A stretch of DNA of 64,000 bases from Kudoa neothunni (Eukaryota; Cnidaria): NCBI GenBank assembly GCA_964304625.1, contig OZ199838.1, positions 12,338,001 through 12,402,000 of the forward strand, given 5' to 3'. The notes under the pieces were generated by a model. That model was not told the DNA's origin. It worked only from the letters and a program-made list of their open reading frames with translations, and searched no databases. Position 1 is the stretch's first letter, and each line of letters opens with the position of its first letter. The position numbers and the translations under genes are program-made. Shown piece by piece: positions 1 through 11,181 of the stretch.

Positions 1-465
1 CTACTTTTAATTCCATTCCTACATCAGTAGATCAAGATTATTAATCAAAAAAACTGAACGTAACTCAATGCTTTCACACGAGATAACAAATTACCGTTTT
101 TATCATCGTCAAATTCATCACTATATTCAGATATTTCCCCAAAATATTTTTCCAGTTCACACGATTCTATGCTTTCATTCTCTGAAGACAAAAACTCGCT
201 CAAATTAACTGAATTGGCCATCAATCTGTATGTCGCATGTCGAGAATTAACTTAAATGACGCGAAATTGTATAATGATTACAATACAATCGGATTATCTT
301 TAAAAATTATGAAAAACTTTTTAATAGTAAATTCCGCTAGATAATTAATTTTTAAGAACTTACGTGAAATTTCGGCTCGAAAAAACAAATATTAAAGTCT
401 ACCTACAAACCCAACTTAATCTGTAGGTGGCCCCGTGGAGCGAGCCCATGGTTGTCCTCAAAGGG
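1..465 (-). mobile_element. piggyBac-like transposon, one end, running off the left edge
   Basis: The element end lies at 465 and is followed by TTAA at 466-469. Read on the minus strand the terminus begins CCCTTTGAGGACAACC, and it resembles both ends of the TTAA-flanked MITE at 39287-39535. About 245 bp inside this end an acidic reading frame opens on the minus strand, which is where a piggyBac transposase would start. TTAA target sites and CCY-type termini are known for piggyBac; the assignment of this copy is inference because the catalytic part is outside the window. Confidence 0.6.
45..221 (-). CDS. Acidic N-terminal piece of a putative piggyBac transposase
   Basis: A 58-residue frame starts at ATG 221-219 and reads MANSVNLSEFLSSENESI and on into a Glu/Asp-rich stretch with a DEFDDD run, then stops at 47-45. 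piggyBac transposases commonly open with a Ser/Glu/Asp-rich tail before the DDE domain. Its place, 245 bp inside a TTAA-type transposon end, supports that reading. No catalytic domain is visible, and the stop may mean a decayed copy or an intron just beyond. Function is inferred mainly from context. Confidence 0.4.
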   Translation of the reverse strand: MANSVNLSEFLSSENESIESCELEKYFGEISEYSDEFDDDKNGNLLSRVKALSYVQFF

Positions 466-469
466 TTAA

Positions 470-792
470 CGATTTTTGATAAATACAATTATGTTTCGGC
501 ATAGAAGATCTAAGGAGAATCTGTTTTTACAACAAGAATTCCTCTTATTCCATCAGACAGCGCTATACAGTTAGAAGATTACAATTTCCAGTCAAATTGG
601 GATATTGCAATGTCTATTAATAAAGCACAAGGGCAAACATTGAAAGTAGCTGGATTGTGATTAGCAGAACCATGTTTCTCCCATGGTCAGCTATATGTAG
701 CGATTTCACGTGTTGGTTCCAGACGTAATCTATATATTAAGGCTCCTGGTGGAGTAACCAGGAACATTGTTTATTATGAGGTCTTGAATTAG
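470..792 (+). pseudogene. Helitron PIF1-type helicase, C-terminal remnant
   Basis: The plus strand encodes the end of a Helitron RepHel helicase: GESVFTTRIPLIPSD, then SINKAQGQTLKVAGL, then CFSHGQLYVAISRVGSRRN and a frame end at 790-792. These match the conserved C-terminal PIF1 helicase motifs (RIPLIPSD, INKAQGQT, SHGQLYVA-SRV) found next to Helitron 3' ends. The stretch just upstream (VSA..I.GES) also fits the family, so the homology starts right at the piggyBac insertion site. Three in-frame stops (two before GES, one after AGL) mark it as dead. No Rep domain is in the window. Confidence 0.8.
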
Positions 793-807
793 TTACTCAT
801 TGGAAAT

Positions 808-830
808 AAGAAACGGTATTTTCGTTTCTT
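808..830. repeat. Short perfect hairpin behind the Helitron remnant
   Basis: AAGAAACG at 808-815 and CGTTTCTT at 823-830 form a perfect 8-bp stem with a 7-base loop, 16 bases after the helicase stop. Helitrons carry a small hairpin near their 3' end, so this could be that structure, but no CTRR terminus was recognised close behind it. Confidence 0.35.
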
Positions 831-1673
831 GATGATTTATTACTTAATTCATTACAGCTGGTGACCATCAAACCGCAATCCCCTCGGGACCGGAGAAAAT
901 TATGAATTACACCATACGTCAGTGACGTTTTTTTCGTAATAGAATTGCGCGCGCGGCGTATAATACAATAAAAAACTGACTTTTACTGATTCATCGATTT
1001 GAGAATATTCATAATTTAGATCTAAACTAATAAATAATAAAGCACTCTTTTAACGTGACAAAAATAATTGTTATAATGGAAGCAATATTAAAAAATTTTG
1101 TATTCCATTTAATGTATGGAAAAACAATTTATTGGAAACAAAAGTAACCATGTTTAGGAGTTATTTAAGAGGTGTTAATTGATAGAATAGCGCGACCCCA
1201 TCGACATATTATATTTGATCCTACATATAATTTTCAAGAATTTTAATAAGTTGAGCATTCTAATCTGTAGTGATTCCTACGGGTACCGTGCTAGCTTCGC
1301 CATGGAAACTGAATTTTCTGAAATTTAACCCGTTTATAAAGCCACGAAATTATCCATAGCTAACATTTTTTAAATCTTTTTCAGAAGAATTGATTTCATT
1401 TCTTTTGATAATTAGTTCGATGGACGATAATTCGAGATTTTTCGACATCATCCAAACGAACCACTCATACACACACGTTGATCAGTGTCTCTATCTTTAC
1501 CTTTCCACATTGATCTTCGTTTAGCTAGAAACAATTGACTTTCAAATTCCTGTTTAATTTGAGCCTTTTTTCTAAAATTCCATTTGAAGTTGAAGTGTAA
1601 AATTTATTTTGAAGTGTTTAATAATTTCCGTCCTTCTATTTAAGGGCGGTAAACTATCATAATATTTAATTAT

Positions 1674-1775
1674 ATTGTAACAAAGGATTAACATTGTTAA
1701 TCCATGTTACAATAATAACAGGTATACGCTGCCGTTACGTTCGTTACGGTAGCGTTGTTATTGTCACTGTTTGAT
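1674..1775. repeat. Two adjacent inverted repeats
   Basis: ATTGTAACAAAGGATTAACA at 1674-1693 is followed almost at once by its inverted copy, ending at 1713. A second imperfect stem follows, built from CGCTGCCGT and ACGGTAGCG with flanking AATAATAAC/GTTATTGT arms. The 18-base core TAACAAAGGATTAACATT of the first arm recurs near 13524-13541, so at least this part is a dispersed repeat, perhaps a MITE end. Confidence 0.5.
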
Positions 1776-2230
1776 CACTTGCCTTTTTGGCGTTACATAT
1801 ATCATATTTCCCTTTAAGCATTATGAATTTCTAAGTTCTTTTCTCGGACATTTAGAAATAATTACGGATTATCGGTTAGTACGCAGTTATAAAACATTTT
1901 ACTTCACAAAACAAAAAAATTACTCTTATATTTAATTAAGAACTCATAATAAATGTTATTTGATAAGTTCAACCGGATGGATAAAGTTTTAAGGAAAGTT
2001 ACGAAATAACGGCCACCTACTGTATATGGGTATGGTTGATAAAAAATATGTATCTTTAAATTCCAATGGAAGGGTCATTAATGAAACTAGTTTTCTCCAA
2101 TAGTCGTACAAACATATTTATTAACTTTTATTTTTTCAGATAATTTTGTCGGTTTGAATGTCTATTGACTACTACTTTTCAGCATAATTTATTCAGTAGG
2201 CATGCTTACTAACTGAAACATTCTTAAGGT

Positions 2231-2424
2231 AAGATTTTTTTAAATATATAACTTAATAATTATATTTTAGAGTCTCAATAACCATTATGCAGCTTTTTTA
2301 AGAATTTTTTTTTTAATTAACAACTCTATTTAACTATAATTTAGTGTCACACAATATCCAGAAGGAACTTTTTTTAAGATAAATTTTGTTTACATATTCA
2401 ACTTAATAATCGTATTTTAGAGTC
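2231..2424. repeat. Diverged direct repeat of about 45 bp
   Basis: The block at 2231-2274 and the block at 2376-2424 share ACTTAATAAT-GTATTTTAGAGTC with similar T-rich leaders, in the same orientation about 145 bp apart. This looks like an old tandem duplication in non-coding DNA. Confidence 0.4.
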
Positions 2425-5231
2425 ACTTAACAAGATCTACAATTTGTACATTTCTACAATCGATGCTGGATCCAACATCAAACAGTCATGAAATATTTCA
2501 GTGGAATAAGTACAACATGCTGTACTGAACTATGTATTATCTTTTTGCAACATCGTTCAAAGTATTTCTTATTGTGATTATAATTTTTCAAATAGTCTAA
2601 ATATTTTAGCACTGTAGTTTTAAGAACTAACGTTTTCTATCGCATGTAATTGTCCTTAGAATAATGTTGTATGTGTTTTAATGTATGTTGTATGTGTTTT
2701 AATGTTCGTTTTTGGAATCCACACGTATCCACCAAGTGCTAGCACATGATATAAAACACGAATCTTATCTACTAAGAGAATAAGTGATACTTAAAGATTA
2801 AAAACAAATTATGCATGTTCAAAATACTGATATCTTTTCTCCTTACATGTTTCTCTAATTAGGATTCATATAGCTGAAAAATTTTACACAAAAGCCCAAG
2901 CAATCTTAAACTCTTCCCATGCTTATAAACATTCGACGTTATGAGTATTTTTACTATTAACGTTGCTTTTATAACATTCTTTTCAGGGAAATTCTAGACA
3001 TAGCACATTTTACTCTACAAGAAGTTTCATTTGCTTTTCTTTTTGATGGAACTGAGATTTTCAATGACGTAATATGTTTATTGCAACTTTGCGGTGTCTT
3101 TTCGACCCTGTTTTTGTGGATGCTCAATTCAGTTGGCATAGTATATTTTATTTTTCTCTACTTTCCCCTTTTTAGGGTACGTCTGATCTAATGATTTACT
3201 ATGGTTACTTTTACGTGGAGTCGTTCTTCTTACGTGTTTCTTTGAATGTCGTTTTTAATTTTTTAATCTGTTTGTTTAACGCTAGTTATACGGAACTCTC
3301 CAAAATTTGCAAACATCTTCATCCTCCTCTCTCCTCCACATTCGATTAAACCTATTATGCAAAAATCCAATTTATTCTTCGTTCATATATTACTATTTAC
3401 ATATTCTTCATATCCCACAATAATTATATTTTTCATACTCTACAATCAACTTATTCTCCATCATATTTCATAATCAAATGATTTTTCGTATCCTACCCTC
3501 AAATTACTTAAAAGGAAGCTTAAACTAATTTTTTTCGAAACAACTTTATTAAACAAAAACCCTTATACTTTTATGTTATTATTGCAATTTTTTTGCGTTT
3601 TGCCTATCTTTATTCTAATGAAATTTTGTCGCCTAAAAACTAAAATATTGAAACCTCTGGGAACTGTTATTATAACCCTGAGTAAAGCTCGGTATTAATG
3701 CTATCTCCTATATATGTAAATTTTTGTGTCCTTAGGTGTGTGTACATTTAGTACTTTTATCAATAAGACTGAATCATATTGTTAGAATCAAACTAATGTT
3801 TTTTAAACTCTGGATTAGCCATTGTGCTATTTAAATAGTGGTTATTTCGTGATATACCATATGTAAAATTACTAAAAGTTTATTAAAACGTTACAAAATA
3901 AGATCATGTTTAGTTGTCAATCTATTACATCTAATTTTTTTGGTGTAATCTTTGTGCTATTTATTTAAGCACATTTAATTCACTTTGAACTCTAAAAGAC
4001 AATAGCCTTCTCCGGCCTTTAGTCTAACTGGGCTGGGCAAGGATGCCTCCGCGGAATGGGACTTTTGCGCTAGTTAAAAGTATAAATATTAATGTCGCTC
4101 ATAACAAAAAAATTTGTATTATTCAATTTTTACAGGTTTTTCAATAAAATCCCAAGATTTTGTAAAAAATAAAAAAAACCCCCCAAGAACCCAAGGTGAT
4201 CATAAAAATCACAAGACCATGGGAAAACCCCAAACTTTGGCACTGTTGCCTTTAATTCTAATAACGCAGGTCCGAATCCCCAATCGGAGCATGTGTTACA
4301 TCTTATATCTCACTTTTATTATTATATATAATGTTTATTTGTTATTTATTTATAAACACAAGGCATTCTTTTTTTAATAAGAATAAAAATAGTCATTTAT
4401 TATTTTACATGGGAAAAATTGATTAGGAGTTCAAAAACACTTCTAGAATGGATTATGATTGAAGTTTGAGGTTATATTGTATACATATAAATCTTCCAAT
4501 CAATGATCACTCATAAACTCTAATTTAGGAAACAATCTATGAAATAACGCGCAATAATTGTATCGAATAAACTAGCGTTTCATTTTAAAAAAATCATAAT
4601 ACTAAAAATAGTTGTATTTTTTTAATTAAGAAGACTTTTAGATTAAAGTATATTGTGAGTATAAAGTAATACTAAGTATTCTACATGCTTGAACAACAAT
4701 AATAAATAATGACCTATTGTGTTATCTTTTTTCAGTAAAATATAATACAGAAAACATAATAAATATTTTAACGCGCTACTTATATTCAAATTTATATTAT
4801 TAAATGGTGAAATATAGAAATGAGTGTTTAAAATGGAGATGATGATATTTATTCCATTGTCATATACGCGATAAAGAGGAAAAGTTTATTTGTTAGATTT
4901 CTACAAATTATGACTCGCTCTAGATCAGTTTAGCACATAAAATTTGATATATTGCTCTCGACGAAAAAAACAATAAATAATCGTAAAAACCGCAAAAACC
5001 GCAAAAAAATTTACGTAGAACACACTCCACAATAATCAATTTTCTAGATTCATCTATCTTTTTTAATTCTTTGATCTATCAATTTATTTATTTGTTGATA
5101 AGAATATTTAAACTACATAGTTATATGAATAAAAAATGAAATTCAAGCAAATACAAGATTTTTCCTATGTCGCGCACGTATTTGCAGGTTGGACAACAAA
5201 AATAGTCCACACAATAGAGCATGCGCATAAA

Positions 5232-6130
5232 ATGAAGATATTCGGCTTAATTGTTTTGAGAAAAACGGACGATGGAACAATTTTTGCTGTGTTCAGAGTA
5301 TGATTTAAGTAGTTTTGGTTTCTTCCAACGACGGAGGTACTTTATGATTCACTTTGAAACGAGATAAACAAATATAAATACAACAGTGTTCAAGAATTTA
5401 TGGACTTTACTGCTGGGATTGTAATAAAAGGAACAGAACGTGGTACGAGAACTTCGGTTCGTGAACAAGGTATATTGATTTCTTTTAACTACAAAAAATA
5501 CACTGATCTTATGTGTTCACCTTACTATTTTATTCGATATTGTCTTGACAGCCCCTTTTCGTAGATGATATATTTAAAAAATTTAGAATATGTTTTGTCA
5601 TGGTTATGCCCGTGCTGACAGACTATCAGCAGTAGCGATTTGTGACCAAGAATACCCACAGAGAGAAGCATTTACTATGTTAATGAAAATTCTTATTGAT
5701 TTCTGTGAAAAAATCTCTCAAGATACGTGGACAAATTGTACAACAGCCAAAACAATCTCCTACGTTAGTTTGGGTGAATTTTTGAAATTATATCAGGTAT
5801 TTTTTGTAATTTATTTATTATATTTTTTTCTAAATTGTTAGAACCCACGAGAGGTGGATTTGATTTCAAAAGTTCAAGCCGAATTGGATGACACCAAGTT
5901 GATTGTTGTATGTTATGGTTGTTAGCCTAGAATTTTTTGATTTTTTTTACAGTGTGATACCATTGAAAAGGTTTTAAACAGAGGTGAGAAATTGGACGAT
6001 CTTGTGGCTAAATCTGAGGGACTAAGTCAGCAGTCTAAACTCTTCTACAAAACAGTATGTCAATAGCGTGATATTCTTTTTTTACATTTTATAGGCAAAA
6101 AAAACGAATTCATGTTGTGGAGGATTATAA
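5232..6130 (+). CDS. YKT6: YKT6-type R-SNARE (longin domain), six exons
   Basis: Exons at about 5232-5336, 5387-5469, 5587-5796, 5842-5907, 5953-6054 and 6095-6130 give a collinear YKT6: MKIFGLIVL start, [38 protein letters not shown], then [31 protein letters not shown] and [17 protein letters not shown]6 is the prenylated R-SNARE of Golgi, endosome and vacuole fusion; the longin fold is N-terminal and the SNARE motif C-terminal. The tail ends CCGGL, keeping the two lipidated cysteines but with glycines where CAAX boxes usually have aliphatic residues. Two places do not join in frame: one extra base in the TTTTT run at about 5280 and one in the TTTT run at about 5592. Removing one T from each restores homology, so these may be homopolymer sequencing errors or a decaying gene. 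All other introns are GT-AG, 42-117 nt. Confidence 0.88.
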
Positions 6131-6477
6131 TTTTATATGTTTTTTATTGTTATAATTCTTGTTGTTTTAAAGAATTTTATTTTTTGAGAAAATAATATTT
6201 TTACCACTTATTCCTAAAATATAACTATGTAAAAGATATTTTCTGAAAGAGCGCAAATTTTATGACATGGTCACAACTCGCTGAAAACTGTACTGTACAC
6301 ACGCATCAATCTCATGTAAAAACTGTTTCAGGGCATTAGGCTTGTTATATTTCATATTAAGTCTTTGATTATTTTTTATTTCAAAATAATAATTAGTTCT
6401 TTTAAATGGAAGAAAAAAGACACAAGACCGTTATATCATTATAAACGCAGAAAGGGAGGATAAAATTATAGTATGAT

Positions 6478-6663
6478 GATTATTTTTATGTAAATGACCA
6501 CAAATCTAGTTCAAACCAATATTGGAGACGTGGGAAACATGCTTGTAAAGGACGTCTTATCATTCCTCTTTTGCCAAATATCTTCTTTTTTCAAGAAAAG
6601 TGCGACCATAATCACGTTTTTACGGATTATAATATTAAATATGGCAAATTATTAACGATATAA
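6478..6663 (+). pseudogene. FLYWCH zinc-finger fragment of a MULE
   Basis: The plus strand reads DYFYVNDHKSS, then YWRRGKHACKGRL and CDHNH, the Y..Y - YWRC - C.GRL - HNH pattern of a FLYWCH finger (second finger residue W-R-R here). In the next element at 8068-9348 the same finger heads a MULE transposase on the opposite strand. A stop lies just before the finger and the frame ends soon after it, with no transposase core following, so this is an isolated fragment. Confidence 0.6.
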
Positions 6664-8067
6664 TTAAAAAAAAATGTTGTAACTACAAAATATTCAGAGA
6701 GCAGGGTCTACTCACATGTAACTTAAAATATTGTTATCAATGAAACGCATACAATTCCAGTAAATATCATTTTAAAAAGGAAATATATTAATACCACAAA
6801 GCTATGATAAATATTATTCTAAATACAGTGACTTATGGGTTGTTCGTAATGATTTTGATTACCCACGACCCAACTTGGCGCTTGTAAAACAAAAATTTAC
6901 AAAATTAGGACATATTTTGACCAATTAGCATATTCTTTAGTTGAATATTGCGATAATTTTTAATATAAATGATTTTAATTCGAAGATATACCAAAAATGC
7001 ATTATGCGAAAAGTTAAATCTTTTTGTAAACCCATAAACCAGTTAGTAGATACAGGTATTGACTGCGAGGCAAGATAAGGAATTCAACAACTTTACTGAT
7101 AAATGATTATTGAGCATCCTCTATTCTTTCCCTGATCAATTAAATCCACCATTTCATTTGTAGATCAATACTGGTTTTTGCGTCCAAAACCGAAATACTT
7201 TAGCTTGCGGTTAATGACATTTTTTTCTCTTTATTTAGTAACGTTAGATAAAAAGTGAGGTTAATATATTTAAGTATCAAATATACGTATTATTTTATTC
7301 TAATTACTGTTAAGATTCATAAAAGAAAAACATTAACCAAAGAATGTCTTCGAATGCTAAAAATAACCTTTTAGATAACGTTCAGTCAACTTGTTTCAAG
7401 CGTTTCTCCTATCTCATCTAATAATCTTTTTGGGTGAATTAGTAGCCCTATATTTTTTAGCCAAATCACTTAGCGCTAACCTCTGAATTGTTAAATTCTC
7501 GAAAACTCCTTTTCGGTCTTATCTTTTGTTAATGACAAGATGGCAATAAAGAGCTCTCTTATCTCCAGGATGATGCATTTTTCTTGACATATTGAATACC
7601 GCATGATTCAGATCTAGTATCCACATTTTCTCCATCCGAGTGATTTTCTTAATTTGGAACAGAACAATCGTTATAATGTTAAAACAACTAATCTGTATGT
7701 TTATAATAATATTCAGCAGATCTTGCTTTTACATCAAAGATCATTATTTCAGATTTAGCGGTTGATTTACTGGCTACTTTTTGATAATATTTCATTAATT
7801 CTACTTTTGGGATGGAGTTAAATTATTTTTACACCTGTTGACGCATGAGTCAAAATCTCCTTTTTTATGAAGAAAATCTATTACGTCGGCGCGTGCGCGG
7901 CTTGCACAAAAAAAATGTTATATTAAATAACTTTTTCGCTAATATTTTAATAAATACAATAAAATTTCAAATTAGCCTCCAGTTATACACCATCGATATA
8001 GATTCTAGGTAAAAGAGTCCATAATATGTGTCATATTTGAGACAAATTTGTTTGATATTTTCCATCT
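6664..8067. other. Non-coding AT-rich stretch between two MULE remnants
   Basis: No exon chain or known domain seen. GC-richer patches such as 7880-7910 could belong to an end of the neighbouring MULE, but I could not pair them into terminal repeats. Confidence 0.4.
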
Positions 8068-9348
8068 TTATCTGGTGGCTTTTATCTCTAACAAAGCGTT
8101 TGGGGTGGCACATACGATATTGAATATCTTGTTCTGTGTTTCTTTTAATCTATCGATAAAAGTTTGTAATCCAGAATGTGATTGTTCAAATCGTTTGTGA
8201 AAATGGCAGTTAAACGACTCAGCCGAGTTTGTGGTCAAACAAATATCATTTACAGTTCGATTAAAGGCATTCTAAGAATCTATTGGATATTTCTGAGAAT
8301 TTATAAAATTCTTCTCAAAATATTGTACAAAACCTTCGAGGTTGGCTGTCTTTAATGTTGATATTTTTAATTTTAATTTAGCCGATTCAATTTTGACGTG
8401 CGGAATAGGAACAAACGCTAATGAAAGAAAACATTTCATCATTAATTTAAATTCGGAATTTTGATTATATATTGTAGTAAGTCCCTCCTTTTGAATTCTT
8501 CGCCAGATACACTGGCCAAAGTGGAACAAACAAAATTGAATATTAGTTTCCTTTGATGCTTTTTAAAAAGCATTATAAGATTGTATTTTAAAGTCAATTA
8601 TTAAAGAACTTGGAAATCGAACATCATTTTTTGTTAAAAATTCAAGAAAACTAGTGTATGATTTTTCAGTTTTAGTTTTCATTAATACGAATACCAACGG
8701 GAAGTCTTTATCAAAAATTTTACCATGGATGACATAGAGTTGCGTGAACTCTTTTGGTACAACTTTGAATGTACCGTCTTAAATCCAGATATCAGAGTTC
8801 CGTAGGTGGCATAAATTTGTTTCCGTTGAAAATATGACCAAACGGCCTGGGTCGTTTGACCCTGAATCGTATAAACAAAACTTTTCATCCCTTAACGAAC
8901 GAATATCATGATCCAATAGACTTACTTCATGATTTATTTCAATTGAATTCCGTTTACGGATGTTTAGTATACCTCTATAAATATACTTTTTAGGAACCAA
9001 TGGTAGATTGTTGATCTGCTCTTTGTTTGTGGCCATTTAATAAATTTTGTTGGTTGGATAACTGGTTTTCTCAGCCACACCCTTTACTTTGTCATAAAGG
9101 ATAGCTTTTTTTATTTCATTTTTGGACACGGTATGGTTATGGTAACCAGTTTCATTAATTTCTGGCACTTCACTGTCAATAACGGTTCTCAGTCGACCCT
9201 TACAGCCGCGCGATTGACATCTCCAATATTGAAGTTTGTCTCTAGCATAGTCCTTTGTGTAAAAATAACCATTATAGAGAATTTTATCGCTATTCTTGGA
9301 GATCTTAAGCATAATATAACTAGGCCCATCAATCTGCTCATCGTTCAT
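8068..9348 (-). pseudogene. MULE transposase with N-terminal FLYWCH finger, broken
   Basis: On the minus strand the finger comes first (KILYNGYFYTKDYAR, QYWRCQSRGCKGRL, GYHNHT at about 9330-9125), then a linker, then the MULE core: DGTFKVVPKEFTQLYVIHG, FPLVFVLMKTKTEKSYTSF, LIIDFKIQSYNAF and QFCLFHFGQCIWRRIQ. The tail around 8080-8270 reads TTNSAESFNCHFHKRF, the usual 'N..E..H..F' block of these transposases. The first D (DGTFK) and the second (LIIDF) of the DDE triad are visible. The frame is broken at several points (near 9037, 8780 and 8570), so this copy is inactive. Terminal inverted repeats were not identified. Confidence 0.8.
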
Positions 9349-9898
9349 TTTCTGTTTAAATTAAAAATTACCGCGCGCACCTAGTTGAACTGACGTTTTT
9401 ACTTCTCCGGCATTTTTACCTCACGCCGTAAATAATGTATGTCCTCGTTGTGGAATGCAGACGAATTTAGTGAATTTCTAAAATATTGACAGTTGTATTT
9501 GGAGATGTCGTCTGAATGGTTGCTAAACTTCGACGACTCAAAATATTTGATTTGATGAATTCCACTGCAAGTTCTCGAAGAAAATATTATCACCGATTTA
9601 CTTCGCAGTCATCGAGGTATGACTGTAATATGCCACTAATGTTATCAAGTTTATAGTGTGTGAGTTACATTTTCTAGATATTGATTAATTTATGCTTTAT
9701 TGCGATATTACGTACGGCTCATAATTGCGCACTACTCCTATGTTACTGTTTATCCGGAATCAATATCTAAAAAATGTAATTAAATGTTATAATAATTTCA
9801 AACCATGATGTTATTTTTGTGTGAAACATTCTTTTATTATTTTCGCACATGTTTAGTCACAGGTCGCCTCGCGCAGATTTAAACGGCGAGTTTTACAC
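9349..9898. other. Intergenic stretch left of the first hAT copy
   Basis: No gene seen. Open frames here lack protein character. The last 8 bases (9891-9898, TTTTACAC) are the left target duplication of the hAT copy that follows. Confidence 0.4.
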
Positions 9899-10880
9899 TA
9901 GGGGTGCACAAACTGCGATCCGCGGGTCTAATCCGGCCTCAATGAGCTTTTTATGGCCCGTGATGAACCCTAATTAAGTTCAAATTAATGGTATAATTTT
10001 AAATAAATTGAAAAAAACTTTAGATTATTAAACTTCAATTGGTTTATTTAGATATTGAATATATCGAGAACATCTAATGAAGCTACTAAAAAAATTTATT
10101 CGAGTTTTCTATTATATGTGAACCGTTATAACGAAACATCAAAAGAATCTCTAAATATGCAAAAAAAATTTATTTATACTAGACATCTCACCATTCTATA
10201 TAGAAAAGATTTATTAATAGAAGTTCATGTGTCAATTTTAGTTAATCTTCCTGAGTGTGTATGAGGGAGAAGAAAATTATACAGGTACAGGCACTGGGCG
10301 GATTTATGATTTAAAAATTTGCTTGATAATGATGACCCGAAGTTTAAGTTCAGTTAAACTAAGATTAATAATTAAAGTACGTTTTATAAACTATGCGAAA
10401 TAATAAGGTATTTATAATATGAGTAAAAATCAAAGATTTAGAAAAATTTCTACAGGAGAAATAAAAAAACTTTGAACCATAGGATAAACATCAGTTAGAG
10501 CTGATAATGAGCACATAACCATTTTTCTCACCCAGGCATATCTCATATTTAATTCAGCTTATATTTATTTTATTTCCAAGCTAAAATGGCTGAGATTCGA
10601 AAAAAAAATTTATGATGAGAATAGAAAATTTAATGACATCTGGGCAGGAAAATATTGCACTATTCAACAGGGGACGAATATTATTTGTTTCCTACGGCAT
10701 TCGTTATTCACTTTAAAACATGTAGCAAACAATATTTATGGATTTTTTTGAATATTGCGTTTCAAAATTCGTGAATTTGTCCAAAGTATGAGCTGTGACA
10801 TTAGTTTTAAACTTTCCGACCCCTGAAAGTTTTCGAAAATTAAAATTTGGCCCGAGGCTCCAAAAGAGTGTGCACAATTA
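9899..10880 (+). mobile_element. Defective hAT element, copy 1 (982 bp)
   Basis: The element is bounded by the 8-bp duplication TTTTACAC at 9891-9898 and 10881-10888. Its ends read TAGGGGTGCACAAACT and, on the other strand, TAATTGTGCACACTCT. Inside, a segment near 10597-10750 encodes KKIYDENRKFNDIWAGKYC, which resembles the start of ZBED/GTF2IRD2-type hAT transposases; the rest of the transposase is missing. The interior matches copy 2 at 13992-14956 in the opposite orientation and looks essentially identical in all stretches compared, including a 69-codon frame (10055-10264). Copy 1 has about 17 extra bases near its left terminus. Such similarity implies recent movement. Confidence 0.85.
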
Positions 10881-11181
10881 TTTTACACGATTACTCCGAC
10901 CACACTTAACAATTTTATAAATCCTTACAATTAAAAATTCTAAGTCAGCATATTCATTAGAAAATTATATCTACTTCACAATCATATAATAATGTTTATT
11001 TATAGTTTTCATATCCAACTCAGAGTAAATTATTAATCCGCGCACGCTCGTATGTGAAGAAAAATGCCAATGCAACTGAAAAATTAAACAAACCGCAGTA
11101 CTCAAATTTGATGAATAACTAGTGCATATTTTTCTAAATAGAGTTTGACAACTTTATATATTCCACATCAGAACTAAGACG

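Larger units (their letters stand above)
831..5231. other. Long AT-rich stretch with no supported gene
   Basis: I see no exon chain with recognisable protein similarity on either strand. The stretch holds the paired hairpins at 1674-1775, a diverged direct repeat at 2231-2424 and a 20-21 bp tandem duplication (TGTTGTATGTGTTTTAATGT) around 2663-2703. A low-complexity open frame near 4114-4377 is not convincing. Confidence 0.5.

Noticed and set aside
4114-4377. 87-codon open frame and a tRNA B-box-like GGTCCGAATCC near 4270
   Set aside because: The protein is low complexity with no homology visible, and no A box or cloverleaf could be built around the B-box-like bases.
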